A DNA stretch of 64,000 nucleotides from Rotaria socialis (Eukaryota; Rotifera; Eurotatoria; Philodinida; Philodinidae). Shown piece by piece: positions 33,458 to 46,000 of this stretch. Where the stretch lies: the NCBI GenBank assembly GCA_905331475.1, contig CAJNYU010000027.1, forward strand, positions 496,001 to 560,000, written 5' to 3'. The notes below the pieces were generated by a model. The model saw nothing but the letters and a program-made list of their open reading frames with translations, did no database searches and was not told the DNA's origin. Position 1 is the first letter of the stretch. Each line of letters begins with the position of its first letter. The translations under genes were made by a program, and so were the position numbers.

Positions 33458-36232
33458 AATATTACTTTTACGTGGATATTGTTCCGTAAATGCGTCTTCA
33501 CTTCAATTGATAAAAGTTTTGAGAAGAGAAAGAGAAAAAGACTGTTTCTTTCGATTTGTATGCACTAGAAAACTGTCTTAAACTAGATGCATCATTTTTG
33601 AAAAAAATAAAACGTTCTTCAAAAAGGAAATCTACCATACGGTTGACAACAGAACATTAATGGCAATTTGTGCAATTAGAACCAGCCGACTTTTAGATAC
33701 CTTTTACTCGACGAGTTCTTCTTTGAGATCGAATTTTTCACACGCAATTGAGTTGTATTTATTTTCATTCGCAACGATTTCTGTCTCCATGTGCTTAAAG
33801 AAATATTATTTCTTCAGCAAAAAGCAGCAAGTCTTATTCTCTGTGTACCTTTTGCTGATCTCCCATTCAAGTAGTTTTGAAGCAACTTCACCAACGCCAA
33901 TGAATTTTTTCATGGCTGAAAAACATTCAAAACTAAAGACGCATCTGTTTTCATAATTATATAAAAAAAGTACTTCTATAACTAGTCGCCGCTACTTGGA
34001 ATTATTGCACTTTTAATACTTCATGCCCGAAAAATGGTCGCAATTTAAAAATAAAAGAATTGTGTCAGGCAATAAACTTTTATAGGCTTTTTCAAGTATT
34101 AGCAATAAAACTTCGTACCATGAGGTCTCGAAAAGAGCGTTTTGTCTTGCCACATGAACTTTGATGCAATTCTTTTTAAACATGTACGGTGTAACGTTAA
34201 AATATTCTGAAAATCGTATTTTATTTTCAGATTGCGATGGCACGGTACGACGTAAGAACTATTAAGATTCATTTGTTGTTTTTAATAAGTCTACAATAAA
34301 TAAATCTCCGTGTTGTCTCGTATCTCATCGTTTCGTTGCTTTTTTTCCACAATTAAAGCTAGCTACTGTATTTTAGATGCTAAAGAGAATTATATTCAAT
34401 CGGGTAACATTCATTGTGTTGTTTTGGATAAAACTTTTGTTCATCGTAATAGAAGACAAAATAATTCTAATTTAAAATATTTTGCTCAAATTTAGTTTAC
34501 TTTTCAAATTACTTCGAAGGACTTGAAAGATGAGCTATCATTTCTATTTTCGAGCTTATTCAATGATAGAATGACTGAAAACATAAGTTACTGAAATTTT
34601 TCAAAAAGAAAACGTTTTATTGAGATCAAATATGTACAACAATTTCATGTTAGGTCGAACTATTTTCATGATAGTTATTGTGCGAAGCTGATTCAACATA
34701 ACGAATTGATGTAACTGCACCATTATAAAGACGCATATTATTTATCGAAATTCTCAAAGTAGAATTTTTAAATTATCGAATCTAGCTTTAATCGGCTTAA
34801 AGTCACATGTAAGATGGATACGTAAATCAATTTTCAAAATTGTTCTCTAATTTATATAATTCTAGAATATTACAATTGAATTAGTAATATATTCATTATA
34901 AAACCGAATTCTTTCTCTTCATAACTGAAATATTCGTTTTTTCGCAGTATATCATATTTTAGTGTTACCGAGTATTTCAATTGCGACTTCTTTCGTCACG
35001 ATGATCGTAATTAAGATAAATACATGTCTTCATATCTTCGTGTAGAATCTGTCTAATTGCTCTTAAATCTGATTGAACACCAATAGTCTTCATCCGGTAT
35101 GCTTTAACAAGGGGAATCGAGCCCACCGTCAGTATGTCTTGTTTTCCTATCGTGTTCTCTATAAATGTTTTAGATAAATTTCTGCGGGCTTGACTTAAAT
35201 ATATATATACGTTATTCAGAGAAGAGTTCACGTATAGTTCCCTGCTTTAATCATTCTTCATATACTGAATTCAATAAGTTTTGCAACAGTTTTATTATTT
35301 TTGAGTGCTTCTATTTTCAAGAGTGTATGCACCCGTCGATTCTATTTTTTTACTGTTTGATGAAAAACGTATTTCGACAAAAAAAGAAAGTTTCTGTTTT
35401 TGGCATCGCTTAACACTGAAGAAAACGACGCATTCTACTCTTACTTCTTCAATATTACTCGTTAGCGTTACGTAGCACTCGGATTGAGAATTTCGATTTT
35501 CTACATATCTAGTGAGTTTTTTGTGTTATTCAAATTCCTATTGGTTTCAAACAGAAATAAATAGAAGCACTAGCTAATTAGAGAAAAATAAACAATAATC
35601 CTTAGATTTGACCACTGAATATTTTCACCATTAATTAGCTCAGTTTTCATCTGAAATTTTAATTATTATTGAAGATTTTATTTTACGAAATTCAAAGTAA
35701 CGTGTGATTTCAATCGTAATGACAAGTGAATTACGACACTTTTTAATCAATATAACTGAAAAACTTACAATTCGATCTGTTATTGCGTAAATCCTTAGTT
35801 CAATGAATCATTCATTATGAAGAACTACTTCGCTGGCAAATTTTAATATCGAAAAATTAACTTTAACCTTCTGACAATTAATTCCCCATGCAACTCGCAT
35901 TGTTTTTTCTACTTCTGTATTCATTTTATGTTTATCTCGCACCATAGTTGTGAAACCAGCATGCATTAAATAAGATAAAGCAATTGATTTGCACTTTCTT
36001 CAGAGTTTATTTTTATAAGTGCCTTTATTTATCTACGCTCAACATTTGCATAGTGAAATAGTCGCTAAACAAACCTTTCCGTTTTCTTTCTAAATGCGCT
36101 GTATTCTCAGCTTGAAGTACTTGAAAAAAGAAAAACTCTATTGTTTCTCTTATTCAATATTTTTCAAAAGAATAGTATCAACAGTTTTCTTTCATTTTCA
36201 AAAACAATCATTTTCATTCACTACTATTTCAA
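33458..36232. other. Spacer between the two glycoprotein copies
   Basis: About 2.8 kb, AT-rich. Short open stretches at 34243-34013 and 35231-34977 (-) have no recognisable motif. No supported gene. Confidence 0.45.
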
Positions 36233-36662
36233 ATGCATATTCATACGTGGATTCTATTCTTTCTCTCATTACTCTATAGTTCATTAGCAGATCATTATAA
36301 AGGCGGTAGCATATCATGGAGACCTGTAAGTCCATATTCATTATCGAGTCCTGTTCAAGTTGTAATAACATATCGAGACTCATGGGCACTTAGCCGATAT
36401 GCTTGTAATGATACTACTATTAACAAATTTCTAACATATAACGATACACAAAATGCTACAGCAGCATCAATTATTTGCATTAGTTCTTCAGCAGCATGTA
36501 CAGCGTCAAATTTCACAGCGATTAGCTCGAAATTATACTGTACTGATTTTAGCACTGCATTCGACGTATCTACCGGAAGTTATTATTCGAAACAAAATTT
36601 AGCATTAAATTCTGTAATTGATATTGCTTCGAGAGGAGCATCATGGTCAAGTGAAATTTTAA
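36233..36662 (+). CDS. Partial duplicate of the membrane glycoprotein, cut by assembly gap
   Basis: Encodes a different signal peptide (HIHTWILFFLSLLYSSLA) followed by the same ectodomain start as the gene at 28796. Alignment is patchy: about 108 bases are essentially identical (from 36316), then about 55 bases differ strongly with several amino-acid changes, and the last ~110 bases before the gap are again identical, silent sites included. The coding frame is intact up to the 100-N gap (36663-36762). Sequence after the gap does not resemble the rest of the gene, so the copy is either truncated or continues in unsequenced DNA. The mosaic identity suggests gene conversion between copies. Confidence 0.75.
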
Positions 36663-36762
36663 NNNNNNNNNNNNNNNNNNNNNNNNNNNNNNNNNNNNNN
36701 NNNNNNNNNNNNNNNNNNNNNNNNNNNNNNNNNNNNNNNNNNNNNNNNNNNNNNNNNNNNNN
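36663..36762. other. Assembly gap (100 N)
   Basis: Exactly 100 unknown bases, the usual placeholder for a gap of unknown length. Confidence 0.98.
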
Positions 36763-37676
36763 CAAACAGAAATGGAAAATTATACATATACATATATGTA
36801 CTAGTAGAAATCGTTTGTTCATTTCTACTTGAAAATAATCTATTTCTGCTGTACAAAATCGATCTCTACTAGACTTTCAAAATCTTAGATAGTGAATATA
36901 TTCATGTGTGACTAGTTTCGTCGTCCTCTTTTCTTTCTGTATTTATCAGTTATCGTATACTTGTCGCGCCTGCATTATTTCTTTCGTTCTCTTTGTTTAC
37001 ACTTTTTCTAATACACATTTCACGTACATTGGACTTTCCATTCCATGCATTTTTTCTCTTTTTTTATGACTATATAATAGTTGTCTTGTGAAATCAATAA
37101 AGATAGCAGACGCGACAGACAATTATGGTGATAATCAGACCTAACGCCCCAAAAGTACAAAAAACGAATGATTGATCTCTCCTTATATTTTCATCCATTT
37201 CTCCTTAAAATTATAAATATTGCTTATACATTTCTGCATGGAAATTGGTAGTGGCCGTTATTGTTTCGCTTGGCAAGCATTTCTGCTGTAAGGGGAACAA
37301 TTTCTCGATTTTTGGGGATATCGTCCAGTTCTCGCCCATACGCAATTTGGTGTGCAGAGCGCAAATCGGAACTTCGTTTCTCAAAAATCTCGATTTCTAT
37401 TGGTTCCCGATTGGCCAACGGTATTTTGAGAAAAATGGCGCTTAGATTCAAAGTCCTCGCATCAAATTGCCTATGGATAATCACTTTTCGAAAATCTCGA
37501 TTTCGATTGGTTGAGACTGACCAATACGATTTTGTGAACAGCGGAACTCAGATTTATCCTGCAATATGCTAAAAAAGATTGTTTACGCTTGCATTCGTAC
37601 TCCTATTGGTGGGCGCACATCGAATACTTAGTCACTTCACGTTTTTCGTGGAAAATTCTTCTTCCCTTCATTCATC
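36763..37676. other. Unassigned; internal duplicate of a TCTCGATTT-ATTGGTT segment
   Basis: Around 37378-37416 and 37490-37530 two related segments share AAAATCTCGATTTC-ATTGGTT. A 103-codon open stretch (37261-37572) overlaps them and is not convincing as a gene. Likely old repeat DNA. Confidence 0.4.
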
Positions 37677-37913
37677 ACTGAGCTCGATCGAACTCGCAGC
37701 AAACTCGATCTTTCCAGTTCGAGCTCGACTTGAGCTCGAACTCGAAGTTCTGAGTTTGAGCTCGATCGAGTTCGAGTATTAAAAGCTTGAACTCGACCTT
37801 AAATGTTTAAGCTCGAACTCAATCGAATCTATTTATTCGAGTTCAGATCGAGCTCAATCTTTGAAAACTCGGTATCGAAACTCGAAGTTGTGCTCGAGTT
37901 TGGTACATGTCTA
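37677..37913. repeat. GAGCTCGA-word array, hAT-like end
   Basis: GAGCTCGA, AACTCGA and TTCGAG recur on both strands for about 230 bp and stop at CGAGTTTGGTACATGTCTA, a typical look for one subterminal region of a hAT element. The other end was not found, so this is a solo end or a very short remnant. Confidence 0.6.
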
Positions 37914-39499
37914 ACAACGGCGGTGTGGGTGTGGAATTTTGGCTGAGGAACTTCTTTCATCCCACACAATCACGCACTTCCACATCCACGCCTCTCAGTC
38001 AGCTTTTAAAATACGCAATAGAATAGAAAAGCAAACTTAATTCATTAACTAATATGATATAGAATATTAATTGATAGATATACAACAAAGTATTTACTAA
38101 ATCATGAGCAGCGCTTTTGTAGCATGGCGACATCAGTTTGACTCTTCTATTTATCCCCACTTCCCAACACCTCATACTGCAACAGCTCGCTTCTTTTCTA
38201 ACTCTCACATTAGTCTAAAATATTGCTAACAGTCAATTAGAAACAAGCTGAAAAATCTGAAAATAGTAGTAATAATCTGTCCCTGAATTCAGGAGAGCTT
38301 TTACCAGGAGAAATTTTGAAAAATCAGTAGTCTCTGCATGAAATCAGCAGGTTTCTGAAGTCTGAATCGAGAAAATTTCAAAATGGGAAAAAGCAAGAGA
38401 TATCGGATGAATTCGGCAAGTCAAAAATTGTTCAGTAGAAAATGTACTAATTCAGAAATTTCAGAAGAATTTGAAAGAGGTGCCATCAATGCATATGACC
38501 CTCGCTTCAGTCGAGGGAACGAACACGAGATTCAAAATTAGTCCTTTATTCAATGCATATATATATACACGTATCCCAGTCTATTAATATCATGCGCAAG
38601 TCTAATTCAATCGCAATAGGTAAGTCAGGCCAAAAGTTCAATGTTCAAATGTACTCCTCAACAGAATCAGTGCAAAATATTCAACAGTTAAAACTCAATG
38701 AAGTAAATACAAAGATCAATTTCGTTCAGAAAAAATCGCATTTGTAGAATGTCTTCTCCATTTGCTTTTCATGGGATATTGATTATCAGCATTCAAAAGT
38801 AAAGAATAGTTAAGAAGGTGAAGTTTTCCTGTCGCGCACGAATCGGATCGTGAAGCAATATATAGGACCACTGCGATCAGAAATCCCCGCCGCGGTGACT
38901 TAGGCATGGCCACGACCAGGTGCTCTGACCGCCAAATAGTCCGACTGTAGTAGAAAGTGGCCATCACCGTATGTTCGTGGTACCCTAGCTGGGATTATCG
39001 GCCTTAATTGTGAAGTTTCAAGCCCCATCAAGGAGTTATTTAAATATCCATTTTAGTGTTCAGATACTTTCACAACAGAAGATATTAATTTTATTAAACT
39101 ATCCATGTTGGCTGTTATATGCAGACGAATCTTATATTAATCATCAAATAACCACTGCATGCGAACAACTTGCTGAGTTTCACAAGTACGGTCATCCATC
39201 CAAGAAGCTAAACATCTACTAACTCGATATGTAATTTCTTGATGATAAACCAGACAGCAACATATTTGATTTAAATCAGTGTTACTCAAGTAACTTCAAT
39301 AATAGTTCATCATGAGAGCTAGCTAAGGTACACCGCTGCGAACGGTGAAGCATCAGCATCTTTGCATACCTGCCTCTACACTAGCCTCACTCGTAATAAC
39401 CGCACAGATTCAATTCAAAATACGCCAACACATTTGCAAATGCACAATTATTGGCCATCGTAGACAAGATTCTCGACCATTTACTATACGGAACACCTG
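37914..39499. other. Unassigned stretch with a GC-richer block at 38.82-39.00 kb
   Basis: Two telomere-like TGTGGG units occur at 37924-37934. The block around 38820-39000 is clearly GC-richer than its surroundings and has possible stems (GGCATGGCCACG / CGTGG), but matches none of the common structural RNAs I compared by eye. No gene is supported. Confidence 0.35.
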
Positions 39500-42400
39500 A
39501 CTACATTTTCTAACGACAATATACAAAACCGGATCCCATGCTGATGGGATGCCTCTCACCACACTTCCGTTCATCCATTATAAACGCCTTTATCGCAACG
39601 CGGAAAGCGTTTGCATCAAATAAAATCATGAGTCAAAGGACTGTTTTCTAAAAGCGTACTGTTACCCTATTCCACAGAGACGCCATTCAAGGTGTGAAGT
39701 AACTTCCATAAAATACGATCACATGTTGACGGAATGATTAATATTAGCATTCTGTTAAATTATTTCACAGGGAAGTCATCCAAGATGCGAAGTACCTTAC
39801 ACAAAACACAACCACATGTCGACGGAATCATCAATAGAAGGGTTCTGTTAAACTATTTCACAGAGAACCCATCCAAGATGCGAAGTGCCTTACACAAAAC
39901 ACAACCACATGTCGACGGAATGATCAATACCAGGGTTCTGTTAAACTATTCCCTAGAGAACCCATCCAAGATGCGAAGTACCTTACATAAAAATCCGATC
40001 ACATGTCGTCGGAATCATTATTAGCAACATTGTAGTCAACTATTCTACCCAGGCAGCAGTAAAGCTTCGAAACAGACCACATTAAAGATTACACGTCAAC
40101 GGCATCACTATTAGTAGTGTTTTAGTCAACTATTCTACGCAGACAGCAGTAAAGCTTCGAAACAGACCACATTAAAGATTACACGTCGACGGCATCACTA
40201 TTAGAAGCGTTTTAGCTGTCAACTCTACAGAGGGTGCCACAAAGCTTGAAAACAGATAACAATGAAACATTATGTGTCAACAGAATGATTGTTAGAAGTG
40301 TATCATTCAACTATACTACTGGTGAACCGGTAAAGGTATGAAAATGGCCACATAAAATACTATTACAAGTGGGCGACATATTTACTACCAGTCACTTCTT
40401 CAACTATTCTACAAAGAAAGTAGTAATGCTCCAAAGCAGACCGCATGCAGCCTGATTCGATGTCGATGGAATGTTTATTAGTACGGATTTGTCCGATTAT
40501 TCTACCAAGAAAGTACTAACCGTCTGAATTAAACCATATGAAATCAGAATACATCACAATAGAATGATTCTTAAAAGCATTTAATTGAACAATCCTGGGC
40601 AAATGCCGCAAACCATTGAATAAGGTTAAACAAACAAAAATAATATAACAACAGAATGCTTTCTAGCAACAATCCATTGAAATACTCTGGAAAGGTACAA
40701 GCGACTACTTGAATTAGATCATGTGAAAGGGTACCACACGAAGACCAAATAATTCTTACCACCTACGTATTCAATTATTCTCGAGACATCCAGGGGACCA
40801 TCGGTGTACATCATATGAAAGAGGATCACATCAGGAACGAATGATTCTTAGCAACCACCGGTTGAATTATTCTAGAAACATAGAAGAGACCACTCGCAGT
40901 AGATCATATGAAAGAGACTCACATGACGAACAAATGATTTTTAGCAACTCCCTGTTGAATTATTTCCTAAAGATAGGAAGAACGACTTGGTGCAAATCAA
41001 ACGAAACAGTATCAAATGACGGTGGAATTATTCTTAGTAACTCTCTGTTGAGTTATTCTCAAGAGATTAAACAAACTACTTGGAGAAGAATATTTGAAAG
41101 AAGATCACATGGCGAACGAATGATTCTCACTAACTCTCCATCGAATTATTCTGGCAAGATAGAAGCAACTATATGAAGAGGTTGATATGAAAGAAGATTG
41201 CAGGGCGACGAGATGATTGTTATAAAATCTCTATTGAATTATCCTCAAGAGATTAAAGCAACCACTTTGAGCAGAATATTTGAAAGAGCATCACATGATG
41301 AACGAATGACTTTTAGCAACTCTCTGTTGAATTATTTTCAAGAGTATCAAGGAACTACTTCCACTGAGTAATACTAAATAGGCTCACCTGACGAAGAAAT
41401 TACTCTTACAAGCTATCTGATCAATTATGCTGGAAGAATTGAATGGAATAGTTCGCGGAGATCATATGAAAGGAACGACATGAAGACAAAATGATTCTTA
41501 TTAATCATCTATTGAATTATTCTGGAGAGATAGAAGGAACTACGTGTTGAAGATCATATGAAAGGAGTCACATGAAGACAAAATGATTCAGAGCAACTCT
41601 CAATTGAATTATTCTGGAGAGATAAAAGTGACCAAGTGAAGAAGATGATATGAAAGAAGATTGCAGGACGACGAGATAATTCTTACCAACCATCTATTGA
41701 ATTATTATGGAGAGATAGAAGTGAGGAAGTAGAGGAGATGATATGAAAGAGGCTCATGTGACGATGGAATAATTCTTAACAGCTCTCTGTTTAATTATTC
41801 TGAAATCTATTGAGGTGGATACTTGGATAGGCCATATGAAAGGGATCACGTGAAGACGAAATGATTCTGAAAAACCATGTATTGCATTATTCTGGAGAGA
41901 TAAAAGCGACTTGGCGAAGAAGATGATATGAAAGAACATCACAGGCTGGAGAGATGATTTTTACCAACGATCTATTGAACTATTATGGAGAGATAGAAGT
42001 GAGGAAGTAGAGGAGATGATATGAAAGAGACTCATGTGATGATGGAATAATTCTTAGCAAATCTCTGTTCAATTATTCTAACATACACTGACGAGGATTC
42101 TTGGAGTAGATGATAGGAAAAAAATCAAATGAAGAGGAGATGATTTTTACCAACGATATATTGAGTTATTCTGGAGAGATAGAAGCGACTAAGTGAACGA
42201 GATGATATAAAAGAAGAGCACAAGAAAGCGGAATGATTCTTAGTAGCAATCAGTTGAGTTATTCTGAGCGATAGAATAAACTACTTGGAGCAGATGATTA
42301 GGAAGAGGATCGCGTGACGGCGGAATGATTCTTAGTAGCTCTCTGTGGAGTTATTCTCTAGAGATTCCTTGAACTACTTGGAGGAGATGATTTGAAAGAA

Positions 42401-43930
42401 GATCACAGGACGGCGAAATGATTCTTAGCAACCATCTGTTGAATTATTCGGAAGACGTCGAAGGGACTGTTGGGAATAAGTGATATGAATTAGGATCAGA
42501 GGACGACGAAATGATATTTAGTAACTATCTCATCAACTATTTTATGAATGACAAAAGAAAATAGTTGTAGGAAGTGATATGGAAATAGGTGATATGATAA
42601 TGGAGGCAGTCTTAGAAGTTGTCTGTTCAATTGTTGTGCAGAGATCGAGACAAAGTTATGAAATTGATGACACGAAGGAAGGTATGCCACCCATTGAATG
42701 ACTTGTACCAACTTTCTGTTAATACACTCTGTAGAAAGCGAGAGCTTATTCTGAAATATGTTGCACAGAAATATGATGTGGGGATGGAATTATTGGGACA
42801 AAGGCTCGACTAGACTACCCTGCAGAGGTGGAAGCAAAGATCGAAAGTAAGTGAAGTGAAAGAATATGATATGGGAATGGAATAATTCGTACGAATAGTC
42901 TGTAAAAATATTATATATATATGGAAACCAGCATTGGAAGTAAATGAGTCTAAAGAGGATGATGAAATCAAGGAATTGCCCCTATAAGCGTTGTCTTCAA
43001 TTATTTTGTACTAATTATAAAAACGGCGTCCTGTGGATCAGGTGGAAGTAGACATCATGGCGGTGGAGTGTTCCCTAGTAGCATTATGTTAAATTATTCT
43101 CTGCACATGCAATACTCAGATGTGATGCAACTGACAAGAAAACACATGACATAAGTAGGGAATATTTAGTACTAGTGTTCTGTTAAACTATTTTGTAGAA
43201 ATATAGCGCGTGTTACATAATTGATGATATGAATAAATATGGAGTGAGAATAGTATGACTGTAACAATGGTGGTTTGAACTTATTGTGCTGTGATAGAAG
43301 CAAAGATATGTACCGTAGGGTATAAAAGAAGATCACACGATGATGGAATGTTCATGAAAAAAGCTTTGTTAAATTTTTCGACAGGAATAGAAAGAAAGTT
43401 TTGAATTAAATCCTACGAATGAAGGCTTCGTGAGTTTTGAATAATCTATAGTAGGTTTATGCTAAACTACTGTGCAGCAATGGAATGAAATTTTGGCATC
43501 TGGTCATTAGAAAAAGATGCTGTGATGAATGAATAATGTGTATCAGCTCTCTGTTGACATATTTTGTGGTGACGAGAGGAAGGTTGTGAAGTGAGTAACT
43601 TGAGAAAAGATGGTACAATGACGGAATAAGCATCACCAGTGTTCTGTCACAGTATTTCACAAAAATAGGGATACATATTTGTGACATTTGGCATGAAAGT
43701 CGGCAATGTGACGGTGGAATGATTTTACCAATATTCTGCTAAACTACTACACAGGGATCAGACGAATGCCTAAGATAAGTAATATGAGAAAATATGACTT
43801 CATGATTGAATTGCTTTTAGTAGCCTTCTGTTAAAATATTGTGTAGAAATGACACGGAGGATGTGAAGCAGATGCGAGAGAAAAGACTAGATATCAGTGG
43901 AAGGACTTTTAAGAGGATTGCGTGCAATTA
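39500..43930. repeat. Diverged satellite, ~91-bp unit, about 48 units
   Basis: The period can be measured from anchors. ACATGT-GACGGAAT recurs at 39721, 39814, 39907 and 40001, and ACACGTC at 40091 and 40181 (steps 93, 93, 94, 90, 90). Further right, AATGATTCTTAGCAACTCTC then GTTGAATTATTC and a following AGAGATAGAAG continue at about 91-bp steps to near 43900. Neighbouring units at the left edge are over 90% alike; units in the middle and right are much more diverged. Units of 93 bp keep some frames open (39734-40024, 40841-41176), but these are repeat by-products. Confidence 0.85.
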
Positions 43931-44472
43931 ATATGAAGTACTTGTAATAGTGTAAATAAGAATGGTTGAAATGATGAACGCAGCAGGTTTTTTGAATGAC
44001 CAGAACAAAACTAGTGTTTGAGAATCATATGTTTCGCTTTGAAACGATATTGGACTCGCTAGTGATCTTATATTGTATGAAAAATGAATGAATATTATAG
44101 TGATTGCTGTCACTTATGTAGGTCTATTTGAAGAAGTTTAATGTAATTTCCCTTGATTTCATGTTTACGTTATAAGCGCATGATATTGCAATGAACTCAT
44201 TCTCATCACCTTGTGATGAGCATTATTTTGTGCTTTGTCTTGTCGATTACATATGACTTTGTCGAAATTGAATGAATCACAGAAGCGGGTTTTGATTGGC
44301 CAGCGGATTCATTAAAAAATGCCATGCTAATTAACCATACAATAAACAGTAACTTTGTATAACGCATTGTTAATAACTTCGCGTTTGAATTGTAGATCAG
44401 TAAATTGTAATGTATCAGTTACTTGGATTTAGTTGAAATATGCGTCTGAATATATACTATAACGGCGTGCGT

Positions 44473-44507
<35 letters not shown>

Positions 44508-45327
44508 ATATATATATATACCTTTTCTCTTTCAAAATTATTGAAGGAGGCGTTGCTTTCGCTCCTAATCCTTATTATTCTTCGATAATAACTAAAAAAC
44601 TATGGCTTAGCGCTGATAAGATGGCCAAGGAAAAATATCGTCCGGTTGGTAGGTACTCGTGTCGTTTTATGATAGAATACGATAATATTTTCGCGAGCGT
44701 TCGCTTCGTAGGTTAGATAAAATCATGCATAAAAAAAAGATTGGCGCATGTATCGTTTCGTAGCCAACTGAGTCAATGAATTACGTTTTTCCCCTTTGCT
44801 TTCTATCCGACCAACCATCGAAGCGAGCAGAGGCGTAGGCAACGTTGTATAACTACTCACCATGTTGTTTTGTTGACACGGTAATACAAGATATAGTCAA
44901 TTAGGTATACCTTTTATTTTTCTCTTGTTGATCACCTGAGACACAAATATAATGAGGTAATGATGATTCGAACAATCTAGAAAATATTATATTGCCTTCG
45001 TCCAAAGTGCAATGTACTATTTTTTCTCAGATCAAAGATGGTCGATATTTGCTAGTTTTCAAGTCACGTGCGCCAGTTAGTGATATCGAATGACTTAAAT
45101 ACATGTATATTGTTTATTTTCAACTCCTTCTTATGCATTCTAAATGGTTATGTCAAATGGTTTGAGGACAATATATCTTATAAACATATATAAAAAAAAG
45201 ATAATATTGTCAAAATTTAGTAAAGTTTGAATCTATTATGATTATTAAGAGGGTGGATTGCATCGTTTGCGAGGATCTTAACGAAATAGTGATTCAAAAA
45301 GGACGTTCTCTATTTTAGCCACACTCA
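43931..45327. other. Spacer with GA and TA microsatellites
   Basis: (AG)n at about 44474-44502 runs directly into (AT)n at 44503-44520. No gene is supported elsewhere in the stretch. Confidence 0.55.
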
Positions 45328-45678
45328 ATAATTATTGTCGGAAGCATCACTTTACTTATACGTATCTTTCGAGAAAAGCGTCGTCTGGGTCTATGATTAC
45401 AATGGCGAAAACATTGAAAAATGACTATTCAGCTATTTTTTGCGTCCACTATTTATCTTACATTTGCTTTACCTTTAGCGTTCATAAGTGTTCCATATCT
45501 TTGTGGTATACGAAGTTTTATACTCTGAAAAGTCACTCAATATGTTCAATTTCTGTATTACTATGCGGGTGTTGTTTATCCTATTGTCTTTTCACTCATA
45601 TTACCTTAAGTGAGAAACAAAATGAAGATATTGTTACGAGTACTAGATCGAACAAGAACTGTTGTGCAGATAGTATAA
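45328..45678 (+). pseudogene. Rhodopsin-family GPCR pseudogene, C-terminal half
   Basis: One frame keeps the shape of a bdelloid rhodopsin-like receptor from TM5 to TM7 through four in-frame stops. It reads IIIVGSITLLIRIFREKRRL, then LQWRKH and MTIQLFFASTIYLTFALPLA (TM6), FISVPYLCGI, YVQFLYYYAGVVYPIVFSLI (TM7 with the P-I/V-F core), then VRNKMKILLRVL. The stops fall at about 45394, 45415, 45525 and 45606. The first two and the last sit where Arg, Arg and Glu would be expected. The 5' half is not recognisable upstream. A dead host gene, not a transposon. Confidence 0.6.
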
Positions 45679-46000
45679 ACTAAAAAATGAAGTTTATTAT
45701 AAATCATTTGCTTATAATAAGCAATAGTGTTCCAACATTTTTTCTTTTGTTGTATTTTCGCCATACACTTGAAATTGGATGATTAGTAGAAAAAACATAG
45801 AAACAATTTAATGGAGTAAAATTTATGATTCCAATTTTTATTCATCATAGTGATTCAGATAGATGTCTATCTTTGGATTATTCTTTGTTTCCGCATACAA
45901 TCCGCTATGCTGCTAATCATGTACTTGTCCATAGAATATTTTCTATTTTTATTATGCGTAAATATCTGATAGGACTGCTCTCTATTTTTATTTATCAATA

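Noticed and set aside
37924-37934. Two TGTGGG units as a second interstitial telomere
   Set aside because: Only about two units, which can occur by chance; mentioned but not called as a feature.
38880-39000. Possible 5S, U1, U4 or 7SL RNA gene
   Set aside because: Short word resemblances did not extend to the defining segments of any of these RNAs when compared by eye.
39734-41176. Open frames with 31-residue repeats inside the satellite
   Set aside because: A 93-bp unit keeps one frame open by arithmetic. Other units are 90 or 94 bp and break it, and there is no start context or splice evidence.
45393-45683. 96-codon open frame as a real gene
   Set aside because: It is out of frame with the receptor-like reading of the same bases, which has far clearer motifs.
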